NCBI RefSeq assembly: GCF_007556585.1
Contig: NZ_VJNA01000025.1
Span: 1 to 38,783 of the forward strand
Direction: 5' to 3'
Length of the DNA: 38,783 nucleotides
DNA from: Tepidimonas aquatica
GTDB taxonomy: Bacteria; Pseudomonadota; Gammaproteobacteria; Burkholderiales; Burkholderiaceae_C
Numbering within the stretch: position 1 is the first letter of the stretch; each line of letters begins with the position of its first letter. Positions 27,174 to 36,016 of this stretch are shown piece after piece. Both the position numbers and the translations under genes were made by a program. The notes under the pieces were generated by a model that searched no databases, was not told the origin of the DNA, and saw only the letters and a list, made by a program, of their open reading frames with translations.

Positions 27174-27619
27174 CGCCAAGACTCCAACAGGGTGTGCAGG
27201 CCAGCGGGCAGGGCCGTCACCGGCCGGCGCGTGGCGCGGTCCACGTACACATGCACGAAGTGCCCGTGCGCGGCGGTGCGCTCGGCCCCGTCGGCAAAGA
27301 TGCCCACCTCGTAGCGCACGCTGGAGCGCCCCAGGTGCGCCACGCGCACGCCCGCCTGCACCGTTTGCGGGAACGCCAGCGGGGCAAAGTAGTGGCACTG
27401 GGTGTGCACCACCAGCCCGATGACCTCGCTGCGCTCGGGGTCCAGCACGCCGTGCTCGATCAACGTGGCGTTGACCGCGGTGTCGAACCAACTGTAATAG
27501 ACGACGTTGTTGACGTGGCCGTAGACATCGTTGTCCATCCAGCGCGTCGTGATCGACCGAAAAACACGGTAGTGCCCGCGCGGCAACGGTTGGGCACGCT
27601 CAGCGGCAAGGTGGCTCAA
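27170..27619 (-). CDS. Acyl-CoA thioesterase (4HBT hotdog family)
   Basis: 149 aa single hotdog domain. The catalytic region [20 protein letters not shown] contains the Asp and the HVNN turn of 4-hydroxybenzoyl-CoA thioesterase/YbgC/FadM relatives. It is expected to hydrolyse short or medium acyl-CoA, with chain preference unknown. It starts 12 bp after the amidohydrolase gene and overlaps the nitroreductase gene, so translation of the two is coupled. Confidence 0.9.
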   Translation of the reverse strand: MSHLAAERAQPLPRGHYRVFRSITTRWMDNDVYGHVNNVVYYSWFDTAVNATLIEHGVLDPERSEVIGLVVHTQCHYFAPLAFPQTVQAGVRVAHLGRSSVRYEVGIFADGAERTAAHGHFVHVYVDRATRRPVTALPAGLHTLLESWR

Positions 27620-27631
27620 GGGGCGGTCTCC

Positions 27632-28588
27632 TCAGGCGGCGTGCGGCGATTGTGCCATCGCCTGCCAGCGTCGCCAGTACCCCAGCGCGACAGCCATCGT
27701 GCGCTGTTGCACGCACACCGTGGTGTGGATGTCGTGCCCGTAGCCGCCCGCCATCGTCAGCGCCACCGGGATGCGCCGCTGCCACAGCCACTCCAACACC
27801 ACGCGGTCGCGCGCTTCGACGCCGTCGTCGCTCAGGCGCAACCGGCCCAGGCGGTCGCCCTCGTGCACGTCGGCGCCGGCCAGGTAAATCGCCAGGTCTG
27901 GGGCATAGCGCGTCTGCAGCGTCTCCAGCGCGCCGTGCAACGCTTCCAGGTACGCATCGTCACCACAGCCATCGGGCAGCGCCACGTCGAGGTCGCTCGA
28001 CGCCTTGCGCGCCGGGTAATTGTTGGCACCGTGCAACGACAGCGTGAACACCGTCGGGTCGTTGCGGAAGATCGCCGCCGTGCCGTTGCCCTGGTGCACG
28101 TCGAGGTCGATGATCGCCACGCGCAGCGGCCGGGAGCGCGCCGCCGGGCCGCGCCGGCCCCATTCCGCCTGCATCAGCCGGGCCGCCACTGCGGCGTCGT
28201 TGAAGACGCAAAAACCACCTCCACGATCGGCGTAGGCGTGGTGGGTGCCACCCGCCACGTTGGCCGCCACCCCCTGGCCCGCCAGCGCCACGCGCGCCGC
28301 CTGCACCGTGGCCCCGACCGAACGGCGCGCCCGCTCGGCCAGGTGGGGGCTCCAAGGAAAACCGATCTCGCGTTGCTGGGCGGCGCTGAGCGTGCCGCGC
28401 TCGACCGCGTCGATGTAGGCGGCCGTGTGCACCAGCGCCAGCTCCCCCGCGGTGGCCGGCAACGCTTGCTGCAAACGGTACGCCGGATCACGCGCCAGGG
28501 CGTCGCGCAGCAGGCGGTATTTGTCCATCGGGAAGCGGTGCCCGGGCGGCAGCGGCAAGACAAACTCGGTGGCGTAAAACACGTGCAT
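27632..28588 (-). CDS. Histone deacetylase-like amidohydrolase
   Basis: 318 aa in the zinc-dependent arginase/deacetylase fold. The active-site blocks are intact: [20 protein letters not shown] (His pair), [17 protein letters not shown] (zinc Asp and His), and [18 protein letters not shown] (second zinc Asp). It belongs to the bacterial group of acetylpolyamine amidohydrolases, AcuC and HDAC-like enzymes; a lysine-deacetylase, acetyl-polyamine or acetoin-related role cannot be chosen from the sequence. The ATG at 28588 gives [19 protein letters not shown], a standard start. It heads the operon and is divergent from the phasin gene. Confidence 0.88.
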   Translation of the reverse strand: MHVFYATEFVLPLPPGHRFPMDKYRLLRDALARDPAYRLQQALPATAGELALVHTAAYIDAVERGTLSAAQQREIGFPWSPHLAERARRSVGATVQAARVALAGQGVAANVAGGTHHAYADRGGGFCVFNDAAVAARLMQAEWGRRGPAARSRPLRVAIIDLDVHQGNGTAAIFRNDPTVFTLSLHGANNYPARKASSDLDVALPDGCGDDAYLEALHGALETLQTRYAPDLAIYLAGADVHEGDRLGRLRLSDDGVEARDRVVLEWLWQRRIPVALTMAGGYGHDIHTTVCVQQRTMAVALGYWRRWQAMAQSPHAA

Positions 28589-28635
28589 GGGCACCAGTGT
28601 GCCGCGCCGCCGCCCAGCTTGGGACGCGCGGGGGC

Positions 28636-28663
28636 TTGCCAAATTCCGCCACCGCCCTATAAT
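28636..28663 (+). promoter_or_regulatory. Strong sigma-70 promoter of the phasin gene
   Basis: TTGCCA (28636-28641) and a perfect TATAAT (28658-28663) are 16 bp apart, giving a leader of about 40 bases before the GAGAGGAAACC ribosome-binding region. This is the best sigma-70 promoter in the window. Confidence 0.8.
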
Positions 28664-28709
28664 TCGGTCCAATGTTGCAGCGCACAAAAACGCCCCTGGA
28701 GAGGAAACC

Positions 28710-29294
28710 ATGCTGACCCCCGAACAACTGGCCGCGGCCCACAAGGCCAACCTCGAAATGCTCGTCGGCCTGACGCGCCAAGCGTTCGAGGGAGTGGAAA
28801 AGCTCGTCGAGCTCAACCTCGAGGCCACGCGCGCCGCGCTGCGCGACGCCGCCAGCACCACGCAGGCCATGCTCGACGCCAAAGACGCGCAAGAGCTGCT
28901 GCAGCGCCAGGCCGCCCTGCTGCAGCCGTTGGCCGAGCGCACGCTGGCCTACAGCCGACAGCTGGCCGACATCGCCGCCCACACCGGCGGCGTGTTCGCC
29001 CAAGCGGCGCAAGCCCAGGCGGCCGAGGCCCAACACAAAGCCCAGGCGGTGGTGGACAATGTGGCCCGCAACGCACCCGCCGGCACCGAACCGGCCGTGC
29101 AGGCGCTGCGGGCGATGGTCAACGCCGCCACCACGGCGATGGAAACCGTGCAACAGGCCGTCAAGCAGGCCACCGAACTGACCCAACAAAACTGGCAGCG
29201 CGCTGCCGAGCAGACCCAGCAGGCTGTGCAGCAAGCCACCAACGCCGTCGGTGGCGGCACGGCCGGCGGCCACGGCGGGCGGCGCGGCGCCTGA
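28710..29294 (+). CDS. phaP: Phasin (polyhydroxyalkanoate granule protein)
   Basis: 194 aa, all-helical and very rich in Ala and Gln. The phasin_2-type N-terminus is clear: [20 protein letters not shown] and [21 protein letters not shown] long amphipathic coiled region follows ([20 protein letters not shown]), then a repetitive Gln/Ala C-terminus with [20 protein letters not shown]. It should coat PHA granules, implying that the cell stores polyester, though no PHA synthase gene is in this window. It is monocistronic, with its own promoter and terminator. Confidence 0.92.
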   Translation: MLTPEQLAAAHKANLEMLVGLTRQAFEGVEKLVELNLEATRAALRDAASTTQAMLDAKDAQELLQRQAALLQPLAERTLAYSRQLADIAAHTGGVFAQAAQAQAAEAQHKAQAVVDNVARNAPAGTEPAVQALRAMVNAATTAMETVQQAVKQATELTQQNWQRAAEQTQQAVQQATNAVGGGTAGGHGGRRGA

Positions 29295-29358
29295 CAAGTA
29301 CCGATCGCTTCGAGTTGTCTCCTCGGGTCTCTTCGAGTCCTGAACTTCAGGGACCCTT

Positions 29359-29394
29359 CACCCCCGGCGCCGCAAGGCTTCGGGGGTGTTTTTT
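29359..29394 (+). terminator. Rho-independent terminator of the phasin gene
   Basis: CACCCCCG (29359-29366) pairs with CGGGGGTG (29381-29388), followed by six T. A second small hairpin (GTCCTGAA/TTCAGGGAC) lies just upstream at about 29337-29355. It lies 9 bp from the stop codon of the convergent patatin gene. Confidence 0.9.
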
Positions 29395-29402
29395 ATCCGC
29401 AC

Positions 29403-30374
29403 TCAGCGGTTGGCCACCAGCGGCTGACGCAACGCCTGCAGGCGCTCACGCAGCCGCGGCAAGGCCGCCTGCATCGCCGAGCGCCCGGCGGCGATGCTGC
29501 GCTCACGCGCGGCAAAGTCGGCGCTGCCAACGCCATCCAGCGCCGGGCGCACCACCACGTCGGCCTGGGCCAGCAGGTGGCGGTTGATCGACTGCCCCAT
29601 GATCGTGAACGTCTGCAGCAGCACGCGCACCGGGTCGGTCTGGGGCAGGGCCTGCGGCGGGCTCGAAATATCCACCGCGATGACCAGCTCCGCGCCCATC
29701 TCGCGCGCTTGCTGCACCGGCACCGGCGCCACCAGCCCGCCGTCGACGTAGGTGCGGCCGCCAATCGGCACCGGCGAAAACACCCCTGGCACGGCGCTGG
29801 AGGCGCGCACCGCGGTGCCGGTGTCGCCGCGGCGAAACACCACCCCCTGCCCACTGACCAGGTCGGTGGCCACGATGCCCAGCGGCAGCGCGGCGTGCTC
29901 GATCAAGCGCCCCTGCACCATCTGGTTGACGTAGCGCGCCAGCGCCTCGCCGCGCAGCAGCCCGCGGTTGAACAGCGGCACCGTCCAGTCGGCGATCATC
30001 GCCTCCTCCATCTGCAACGCCGCCTGCTGCAGCGCCGCGCCGTCCATGCCGTGGGCATACAGCGCCGCCACCAGGCTGCCCGCCGAGGTGCCGACCACCA
30101 GATCGGGTCGGATGCCTTCGCGCTGCAACACCTGGATGACGCCGACATGGGCAAACCCGCGTGCGGCCCCGCCACCCAACGCCAGCCCGACGCGCGGCGG
30201 GCGTGTCGGCGGCGGGGCAGGTGGTTCGGGCGCTGGCGCCGGGGGCTGGGGCAGCTGCAGGGGCGGCGACGGCGGCGGGGTGGCACAGCCGGCCAGCCAC
30301 AGCGCCGCGGCGGCCGCCCCCAGGATGCGACGCCGCCCTCGATCGACGAGGCTTGCTTGATCGATAACTTTCAT
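29403..30374 (-). CDS. Patatin-like phospholipase lipoprotein
   Basis: 323 aa. The signal peptide ends in lipobox LAGC (AALWLAGCATPPPSPP), followed by a Pro-rich linker, so it is probably lipid-anchored in the envelope. The patatin fold is complete: oxyanion loop LGGGAARGFAHVGV, nucleophile elbow VVGTSAGSLVAAL with the catalytic Ser, and the Asp of YVDGGLVAPVPV. It is related to RssA/NTE-type serine esterases. I use the ATG at 30374; another ATG at 30392 (MRIVPIM) would extend it by six residues and lie within the Fur-like site. The gene is divergent from the iron-binding protein gene. Confidence 0.88.
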   Translation of the reverse strand: MKVIDQASLVDRGRRRILGAAAAALWLAGCATPPPSPPLQLPQPPAPAPEPPAPPPTRPPRVGLALGGGAARGFAHVGVIQVLQREGIRPDLVVGTSAGSLVAALYAHGMDGAALQQAALQMEEAMIADWTVPLFNRGLLRGEALARYVNQMVQGRLIEHAALPLGIVATDLVSGQGVVFRRGDTGTAVRASSAVPGVFSPVPIGGRTYVDGGLVAPVPVQQAREMGAELVIAVDISSPPQALPQTDPVRVLLQTFTIMGQSINRHLLAQADVVVRPALDGVGSADFAARERSIAAGRSAMQAALPRLRERLQALRQPLVANR

Positions 30375-30375
30375 A

Positions 30376-30394
30376 ATAGGAACGATTCTCATTT
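30376..30394. promoter_or_regulatory. Fur-box-like operator
   Basis: The 19 bases read AAATGAGAATCGTTCCTAT on the minus strand. The left half (AATGAGAATC) is a very good Fur half-site and the right half is partly degenerate. It lies between the divergent patatin and iron-binding-protein genes, about 86 bp before the latter. Position and the downstream iron gene support iron-dependent repression; binding is not shown. Confidence 0.6.
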
Positions 30395-30480
30395 GTGATA
30401 TGATGCCATCCAACGACAACCCACCGGCCACGACCACGGGTTATTCCCCCGACCCCTTGTTGTCACCAGGAGACCAACGC

Positions 30481-31557
30481 ATGCTGACCCTGAACACCCG
30501 CCGCCGCTTCGTCACCCGTGCCTGCGCCGCGCTGGCCGCCACGGCCGCACTGACGGCGCTAGCCCCCGTCGCACACGCCCAAGACAAGGTGCTGAACCTG
30601 TACTCGGCGCGCCATTATCCGAGCGACGACCAGCTCTACGCGCTGTTCACCCAAACCACCGGCATCAAGATCAACCGGGTCGACAGCGATGACGCCGGCA
30701 TCGTGGCGCGGCTGCGCGCCGAAGGCGCCGCCTCCCCCGCCGACGTGGTGCTGCTGGTGGACGCCGCACGCATGGCGGTGGCCGATGCGCAGGGGTTGTT
30801 CCGCCCGATCAAGTCGGCCAAGCTCGACGCCGCCATCCCCGCCCACCTGCGCGCCGCCCCCACGCCGCAGGGCGTGACCTGGACCGGCTTTTCGACCCGC
30901 GCGCGCGTCATCGTCTACGACCCGCTACGCGTCAAGGCCGAAGACGTCGCCACCTACGAGCAACTGGCCGCCCCCAAACTGAAGGGGCTGCTGTGCACGC
31001 GCAGCGGCTCGCACCCGTACAACCTGTCGCTGTTTGCCACCGTCATCGAACGTCTGGGTGACGACAAGGGTCAGCAGTGGCTCAACGGCCTGGTGGCCAA
31101 CATGGCCCGCCCCCCGCAAGGCGGTGACACCGACCAGATCCGCGCCGTGGCCAGCGGCGAGTGCGGCGTGGCCATCAGCAACAGCTACTACATGGCGCGC
31201 CTGATCGCTTCCGACAAGCCTGAAGACCGTCGCGTCGTCGAGCGCGTGCGCGTGGTGTTCCCCAACCAGGCCACCACCGGCACGCACGTCAACATCGCCG
31301 GGGCGGCGGTGGCGCGGCACGCCAAGAACCTCGACGCGGCCATCGCCTTCATGGAGTTTCTGGCCAGCCCGCAGGCGCAAGCCTACTTCGCCAATGGCAA
31401 CCACGAGTTCCCGGCCGCCAACGGCGTCAAACTGGACAACCCCGCCCTGCGGGCGATGGGCGCCGACCATTTCAAAGCCGACACCATCCCGCTGGCGGTG
31501 GTGGCCAAGAACCTGACCAAAGTGCAACAAATGTTGGACCGCGCCGGCTACAAGTGA
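30481..31557 (+). CDS. Fe3+ ABC transporter periplasmic substrate-binding protein
   Basis: 358 aa. The N-terminus has a Tat-like signal (RRRFVTRACAALAATAALTA, cleavage after AHA). The mature part begins QDKVLNLYSARHYPSDDQLY, as in FutA/FbpA/IdiA-type ferric-ion binders. SNSYYMARL with adjacent tyrosines is the iron-binding Tyr pair, and FPNQATTGTHVNIAGAAVA also fits. No permease or ATPase gene follows, so it is an orphan that must use a transporter encoded elsewhere. A CAGGAGACC ribosome-binding site supports the ATG at 30481; an upstream in-frame ATG at 30400 would hide the signal peptide. Confidence 0.9.
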   Translation: MLTLNTRRRFVTRACAALAATAALTALAPVAHAQDKVLNLYSARHYPSDDQLYALFTQTTGIKINRVDSDDAGIVARLRAEGAASPADVVLLVDAARMAVADAQGLFRPIKSAKLDAAIPAHLRAAPTPQGVTWTGFSTRARVIVYDPLRVKAEDVATYEQLAAPKLKGLLCTRSGSHPYNLSLFATVIERLGDDKGQQWLNGLVANMARPPQGGDTDQIRAVASGECGVAISNSYYMARLIASDKPEDRRVVERVRVVFPNQATTGTHVNIAGAAVARHAKNLDAAIAFMEFLASPQAQAYFANGNHEFPAANGVKLDNPALRAMGADHFKADTIPLAVVAKNLTKVQQMLDRAGYK

Positions 31558-31628
31558 CGCGCGCGCCGCGGCGCCACCGCATCGGCGCCCCCTTCTCCTG
31601 GTAGTGTGCACCCCCATGGTGCTTGAGG

Positions 31629-31656
31629 CGCCCACCGCCCGGTGGGCGTTTTTTTT
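31629..31656 (+). terminator. Rho-independent terminator after the iron-binding protein gene
   Basis: CGCCCACC (31629-31636) and GGTGGGCG (31641-31648) form a perfect 8-bp stem with a GCCC loop, followed by eight T. Confidence 0.92.
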
Positions 31657-31666
31657 GCGACTATGA

Positions 31667-31688
31667 TTGACGTTTACGTCAACGTCAA
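31667..31688. promoter_or_regulatory. LiuR-like palindromic operator
   Basis: TTGACGT-TT-ACGTCAA (31667-31682) is a perfect 7-bp inverted repeat, followed directly by another CGTCAA (31683-31688). From memory this resembles the site of the MerR-family regulator LiuR, which controls branched-chain amino acid and fatty-acid catabolism genes in beta- and gammaproteobacteria. It lies 26 bp before the SDR start. A TATGAT (31662-31667) touches its left edge. Confidence 0.6.
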
Positions 31689-31713
31689 CCACCGCCACGC
31701 AAGGAGCAGCAGC

Positions 31714-32472
31714 ATGGACATCCAAGGCAAGGTTTTTATCGTCACCGGCGGCGCGTCCGGCCTGGGCGAAGGCACGGCGCGCATGCTGGCGGCCGAAGGC
31801 GGCCGTGTCGTCATCGCCGACATGCAAACCGAGCGTGGCGAGGCCGTCGCCCGCGAACTCGGTGCCACCTTCGTGCGCTGCGACGTCAGCCAAGAAGCCG
31901 ACGCCCAGGCGGTCGTCACCCAGGCGCAGGCGCTGGGCAAGCTCGTCGGCCTGGTCAACTGCGCCGGCATCGCACCCGCCGAAAAAACCGTCGGCAAAAA
32001 CGGGCCCCACAGCCTGGCGCTGTTCAACAAGGTGATCCAGGTCAACCTGGTGGGCACGTTCAACATGATCCGCTTGTGCGCCGCGGCGATGAGCGCCAAC
32101 GAGCCCGAGCCCACCGGGGAGCGCGGCGTCATGGTCTCCACCGCCTCGGTGGCGGCGTTCGAAGGCCAAATCGGCCAAGCCGCCTACGCCGCTTCCAAGG
32201 GAGGCGTGGTGGGCATGACGCTGCCGATCGCGCGCGACCTGGCCAAGCTCGGCATCCGCAACATGACCATCGCCCCCGGCATTTTCGGCACGCCCATGCT
32301 GTTTGGCATGCCCAAGGAGGTGCAAGACGCGCTGGCCGCGATGGTGCCGTTCCCGTCGCGCCTGGGCCGGCCGCAGGACTACGCCAAACTCGTCAAGCAC
32401 ATCATCGAAAACGACATGCTCAACGGCGAAGTCATCCGCCTGGACGGCGCGATCCGCATGCAGCCGCGCTGA
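31714..32472 (+). CDS. SDR-family 3-hydroxyacyl-CoA dehydrogenase (HSD17B10-like)
   Basis: 252 aa classical short-chain dehydrogenase. Cofactor loop [19 protein letters not shown], with Asp in VVIADMQ favouring [16 protein letters not shown]; catalytic Ser in [13 protein letters not shown] and YAASK motif ([20 protein letters not shown]). The overall pattern, especially [20 protein letters not shown] and PGIFGTPML, fits type-2 3-hydroxyacyl-CoA / 3-hydroxy-2-methylbutyryl-CoA dehydrogenases, which act in isoleucine and fatty-acid breakdown. The LiuR-like operator just upstream agrees with this role. AGGAG ribosome-binding site. Confidence 0.87.
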   Translation: MDIQGKVFIVTGGASGLGEGTARMLAAEGGRVVIADMQTERGEAVARELGATFVRCDVSQEADAQAVVTQAQALGKLVGLVNCAGIAPAEKTVGKNGPHSLALFNKVIQVNLVGTFNMIRLCAAAMSANEPEPTGERGVMVSTASVAAFEGQIGQAAYAASKGGVVGMTLPIARDLAKLGIRNMTIAPGIFGTPMLFGMPKEVQDALAAMVPFPSRLGRPQDYAKLVKHIIENDMLNGEVIRLDGAIRMQPR

Positions 32473-32567
32473 CCGCCGCACGCGGCATACCATGACGCGC
32501 AGGGCGTGGGCGCGCGGTCCCAGGCAGACGCCCCGCGCGCGGCCTCGATGGGCCGGCAGGCGCTGCT

Positions 32568-32573
32568 TATACT
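32568..32573 (+). promoter_or_regulatory. Possible -10 before the diguanylate cyclase gene
   Basis: TATACT lies 38 bp before the start codon, in the 139-bp gap after the SDR gene. TCGATG at 32545-32550 is a poor -35 at 17 bp. The rest of the gap (32473-32567) is G/C-rich with no other signal I can see. Confidence 0.4.
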
Positions 32574-32611
32574 AGCGCCCATCACCCCGCCGACCCACGC
32601 TGCTCCCGCGC

Positions 32612-34192
32612 ATGAACCCCACCACCCCGCAGGAAATCGCGCGCGAAGCCGTCAAGCTGTTGGCGGCGCGGCGGCTGCCGCCCACGCCGGAAAACTTCCA
32701 GGCGGTGTACCACGAAGTGGCGGGCACCCGCCCGCTGCAACCGTTTCCGCTGGCGCAACTGCGCCAGATTGCCCAGGCGCTGCCGGAGCGCACCCCCGCG
32801 CAAGCGCGCTTCAAGGCGCTGTTCAACCGGGCGGTGGCCCGCCATAGCTGGGAAGATTTGGAAAAGGTGCTGGTGCAGCACCTCGGCAGCACGGCCGCGC
32901 CGCTGACCGATCCGCCGTCGGCGACCGCGGTACCACGCGCCGCTCCTCCCAGCGGCGAAGCCCCGGCTGGCCCGGCCACCTCGGCCGGCGGGGAGGCGCC
33001 GATCCAGCCAGAGATCGCCGAGCAGACCGCGCGCGTAATCGACATCGCCGCGCCGTTGGTGGCCGCCGACGACACGCGCCTGCGCGAGCAGGGCGAAGAG
33101 CTCGTGCGCTACCTGCGTCTGCCGCAGCACCACGCCCCCACGCTGCGGCGCATGCTGGCCGATTACGCGTACCGGCTGTCCTTCGGCGTCGAAGAGCAAC
33201 TTGGGGTGCGCGAAGCGTTGCTGGCGCTGCTGCGCCAGGTGTTCGAGCACATCGACGCCATCAGCCCCGACAACCCCTGGCTGCGCCAGCAGATGCAGGC
33301 GCTGGTGCAAGCGGCCTCGCCGCCGCTGTCGCAGCGCCGCTTGGAAGACCTGCAAGCGCGCCTCAAGGACGTCATCGTCAAGCAGGCCGAAGCGCGCGAG
33401 CAAACCGTGCGCGCGCAGGAGGTGATGCGTCAGACGCTGGCCACCTTCCTGGAGCGGCTGGCGCAAACCGCGGCGAGCACCGGGCAGTACCACGCCAAAT
33501 TCGAAGCCTGCGCGCAACAGCTCGAGCGCGCCACCAGCCTGGCCGACATGGCCCCGGTGGTGCAAGAGGCCATCCAGACCGCGCGCGCCTTCGCCGCCGA
33601 CACCCAGCGCGTGGCCGACGAGCTGACCGACCTGCGCGACCGCGCCCAGCGCGCCGAAGCGGAGGTGCAGCGGCTGCGGCAGGAGCTGGACCAGATGGCC
33701 GAGCTGGTCACGCACGACCTGCTCACCGGCGTGCTCAACCGCAAGGGGATGGCCGCCGCCATCGACCGCGAAAGCCGCCGCGCCGAGCGCACCGGCACAC
33801 GGGTGTGCATCGCGCTGCTGGACGTGGACGACTTCAAGCGCATCAACGACACGCTGGGCCACCTGGCCGGCGACGCCGCCCTCAAACACCTGGCCGACGT
33901 GGCGCGCCGCAGCCTGCGGCCGCAAGACACCATCGGGCGCTACGGCGGCGAAGAATTCATCATCGTGCTGCCCGACACCACCCCGGAGGACGCGGCCGAC
34001 GTGGTGCGCCGCCTGCAGCGCGACCTCAGCGCCCACCTGTTCCTGCAAGGGGAACAGCGTGTGTTGATCACGTTCAGCGCCGGCGTGACGGAGCTGCAGC
34101 GCGACGAACCGGTGGAAGCCGCGATCGAGCGCGCCGACGCGGCCATGTACCGCGCCAAGCGCGCCGGCAAAAACCGCGTCATGGTGGGCTGA
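32612..34192 (+). CDS. Diguanylate cyclase with a long helical N-terminal region
   Basis: 526 aa, no signal peptide or membrane segment, so cytoplasmic. The C-terminal GGDEF domain (from about residue 370) has the active motif GGEEF at 445-449 and an RxxD inhibitory site (RPQD) five residues before it, so it should make c-di-GMP with product feedback. It also has LLTGVLNRKGM and LDVDDFKRINDTLGH. The N-terminal 360 residues are mostly helical and include a Pro/Ala linker at about 93-130 and coiled coil before the cyclase (DLRDRAQRAEAEVQRLRQEL). No known sensor domain is recognisable to me. The small lipoprotein gene follows 4 bp downstream. Confidence 0.88.
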   Translation: MNPTTPQEIAREAVKLLAARRLPPTPENFQAVYHEVAGTRPLQPFPLAQLRQIAQALPERTPAQARFKALFNRAVARHSWEDLEKVLVQHLGSTAAPLTDPPSATAVPRAAPPSGEAPAGPATSAGGEAPIQPEIAEQTARVIDIAAPLVAADDTRLREQGEELVRYLRLPQHHAPTLRRMLADYAYRLSFGVEEQLGVREALLALLRQVFEHIDAISPDNPWLRQQMQALVQAASPPLSQRRLEDLQARLKDVIVKQAEAREQTVRAQEVMRQTLATFLERLAQTAASTGQYHAKFEACAQQLERATSLADMAPVVQEAIQTARAFAADTQRVADELTDLRDRAQRAEAEVQRLRQELDQMAELVTHDLLTGVLNRKGMAAAIDRESRRAERTGTRVCIALLDVDDFKRINDTLGHLAGDAALKHLADVARRSLRPQDTIGRYGGEEFIIVLPDTTPEDAADVVRRLQRDLSAHLFLQGEQRVLITFSAGVTELQRDEPVEAAIERADAAMYRAKRAGKNRVMVG

Positions 34193-34196
34193 AGCG

Positions 34197-34583
34197 ATGG
34201 ACCTGACACGCCGGCACCTGTTGCGCGCAGGCGTCGCGGCGGCCAGCTTCGCCGCCGTGGCGTTGCCGGGGCTGGTCGGCTGCGCCAGCGGCGAACCGGT
34301 GGTGGTCGCGCAACGACACCTGCTGGCGCTGCCAGTGGACAGTACTTACCGCCTGGCCCCGTGGCTGGACTTGCCGCGGCACGAGGTGCCCAACGCATTC
34401 GCCGGCCTGCTGCTGACGCGCTGGGAGGACCAGCGCGCCTGGCTCGTCGGCCCCCCTCCAGAGCTGATGGTGGCCGCGCGGGCGCTGGCCCGTTTTTTAC
34501 ACGGTGCAGGTTTGCGGGCGCATGGCCACGTCCCCGACGATTTGGTGGACGCGGGCCTGTTGCCGCTGGAGACGCCCACATGA
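34197..34583 (+). CDS. Small Tat-type lipoprotein of unknown function
   Basis: 128 aa. It starts MDLTRRHLLRAGVAAASFAA: a twin-arginine motif followed by a hydrophobic stretch and a lipobox (LVGC, C29), which suggests a folded lipoprotein exported by Tat. The mature 100 residues contain TYRLAPWLDLPRHEVPNAFA and WEDQRAWLVGPPPELMV, with no family I can name. It starts 4 bp after the diguanylate cyclase stop and its TGA overlaps the next gene's ATG (ATGA), so it is translationally coupled to the PhnD-PAS-GGDEF-EAL sensor. I infer it helps that sensor in the periplasm, perhaps in ligand capture. A Tat-type lipoprotein may also be a Sec substrate with a chance RR. Confidence 0.7.
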   Translation: MDLTRRHLLRAGVAAASFAAVALPGLVGCASGEPVVVAQRHLLALPVDSTYRLAPWLDLPRHEVPNAFAGLLLTRWEDQRAWLVGPPPELMVAARALARFLHGAGLRAHGHVPDDLVDAGLLPLETPT

Positions 34584-36016
34584 CCCGGGCTGGTCAACCC
34601 CACACGCTGCGCTGGCTGGCGCGGCTGGCGTTGCTGCTGACGCTGCTGGGTGGCGGTTGGGCCCACGCGCACCACCCGCAAATCCGGCTCGGTATTTTGG
34701 TATACCGCCCGCTGGACGTGGAGCACGCCCACTGGCGGCCGGTGCTGCAAGCACTGCAGCGGCACCTGGACGGCATTGAGCTGCAGACCCGGCTGCTGAG
34801 CTACGATGCGCTGGGCGCGGCGGTGCGCGCACGCGAGCTCGACGCTGTGGTCACCGACCCGGCCCACTACGTGTTGCTGCAGCACACCGATGATTTGTCC
34901 GCGCCTGTGGCCACGCTGGTGCGGCGCCGCCATGGCGTGGAAACAACGGCGTTCGGCGGCGTGGTGGTGGTCCCGGCCGACAGCCCCATGCAACGCTGGC
35001 AAGACCTGCGCGGGCGGCGCATCGCCGTCCCCCATGGCGAGTCGCTGGGTGGATTGCAACTGCAACGCTACGAGCTGCGCCGCCGGGGCATTGATGACCG
35101 GGCCTGGACGCGGGTGGAAGTGGGGATGCCGCAGGACAACATCCTGCGAGCGGTGCTGGAGGGCCAGGTCGATGCCGGCTTTGTGCGCGACGGCGTGCTG
35201 GAAGCTGCGCAGGCTGCGGGCGCGGTGCCCGCAGGGCGGTTGCGCGTGTTGCAGCGGCAAGACCTGCCCGGCTACCCTGTGGCGGTCAGCACCCCCCTGG
35301 TGTGGGAGTGGCCCGTGGCCGTGCTGCCCAGCGTGGACGACGACACCCGGCGCGTGCTGACGCTGGCGTTGTTGCACACCGTCCCCGGCGCGGGACAACC
35401 CTCGGGCGAAATCGCCGGCTTTGTGCCTCCGCACAGTTACGGCGCCATTGAGGATATGCTGCGCACGCTGCGCGCCCCGCCTTACGGTATGCCGCAACTG
35501 ACCTGGCGCGAAAACCTTGCCCTCAACGCCTGGCCGCTGGCCGGCTCGGTGGCTGTGTTGCTCGGGTTGGGCTCCGTGTTGCTCGTCATCGTGCATCAGC
35601 GCCAGCGCCTGCAGACCGTGCTGCAAGAAAAATCCGCGTTGCTGGACGAGCTGGCCATCACCGCCAAAACGTTCGACAGCGGGCAGGGCGTCGTCATCAC
35701 CGACGCGCAAGGGCGCATCGTGCGTGTCAACCGCGCCTTCTCCACCATCACCGGCTACGACGAGGCGGAAGCCCAAGGCCGCACGCCCGGCGAGCTGCTG
35801 CGCTCCGGCCGCCACGACGCGGCGTTTTACCAAGCGATGTGGCAAGCGTTGACCCAGCACGGCCACTGGGAAGGCGAGATCTGGAACCGCCGCAAAGATG
35901 GCAGCGTTTACCCCGAGTGGCTGGCCATCAGCGCCATCTCCAACGCCGTCGGCAAGGTGCAACATTACATTGCCATCTTCAGCGACATCACTTGGCGCAA
36001 ACAGGCCGAAGCGTAG
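34580..36016 (+). pseudogene. PhnD-like/PAS sensor, N-terminal part of an interrupted GGDEF-EAL protein
   Basis: 478 codons ending at TAG (36014-36016). A Sec-type signal peptide (about residues 1-30, ending WAHAHH) is followed by a phosphonate-type periplasmic binding domain (about 33-290; LGILVYRPLDVEHAHWRPVL, VTDPAHYVLLQ, VPHGESLGGLQLQRYELRRR, VGMPQDNILRAVLEGQVDAG). A membrane helix is at about 318-340 and a PAS domain at about 360-475 (GVVITDAQGRIVRVNRAFST, GEIWNRRKDGSVYPEWLAIS). The amber codon follows RKQAEA, exactly where homologous proteins read a Gln and go on into GGDEF. The same frame continues uninterrupted to 37372, so one CAG-to-TAG change (or base-call error) would restore a 930-residue protein. 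It would sense a periplasmic ligand and set c-di-GMP. Confidence 0.85.

Noticed and set aside
26942-29587. Plus-strand frame of 881 codons crossing thioesterase, deacetylase and phasin regions
   Set aside because: It overlaps well-supported genes on both strands and reads as low-complexity Arg/Ala/His sequence.
30400-30480. N-terminal extension of the iron-binding protein from an ATG at 30400
   Set aside because: It would bury the Tat-like signal peptide. The ATG at 30481 has a good ribosome-binding site.
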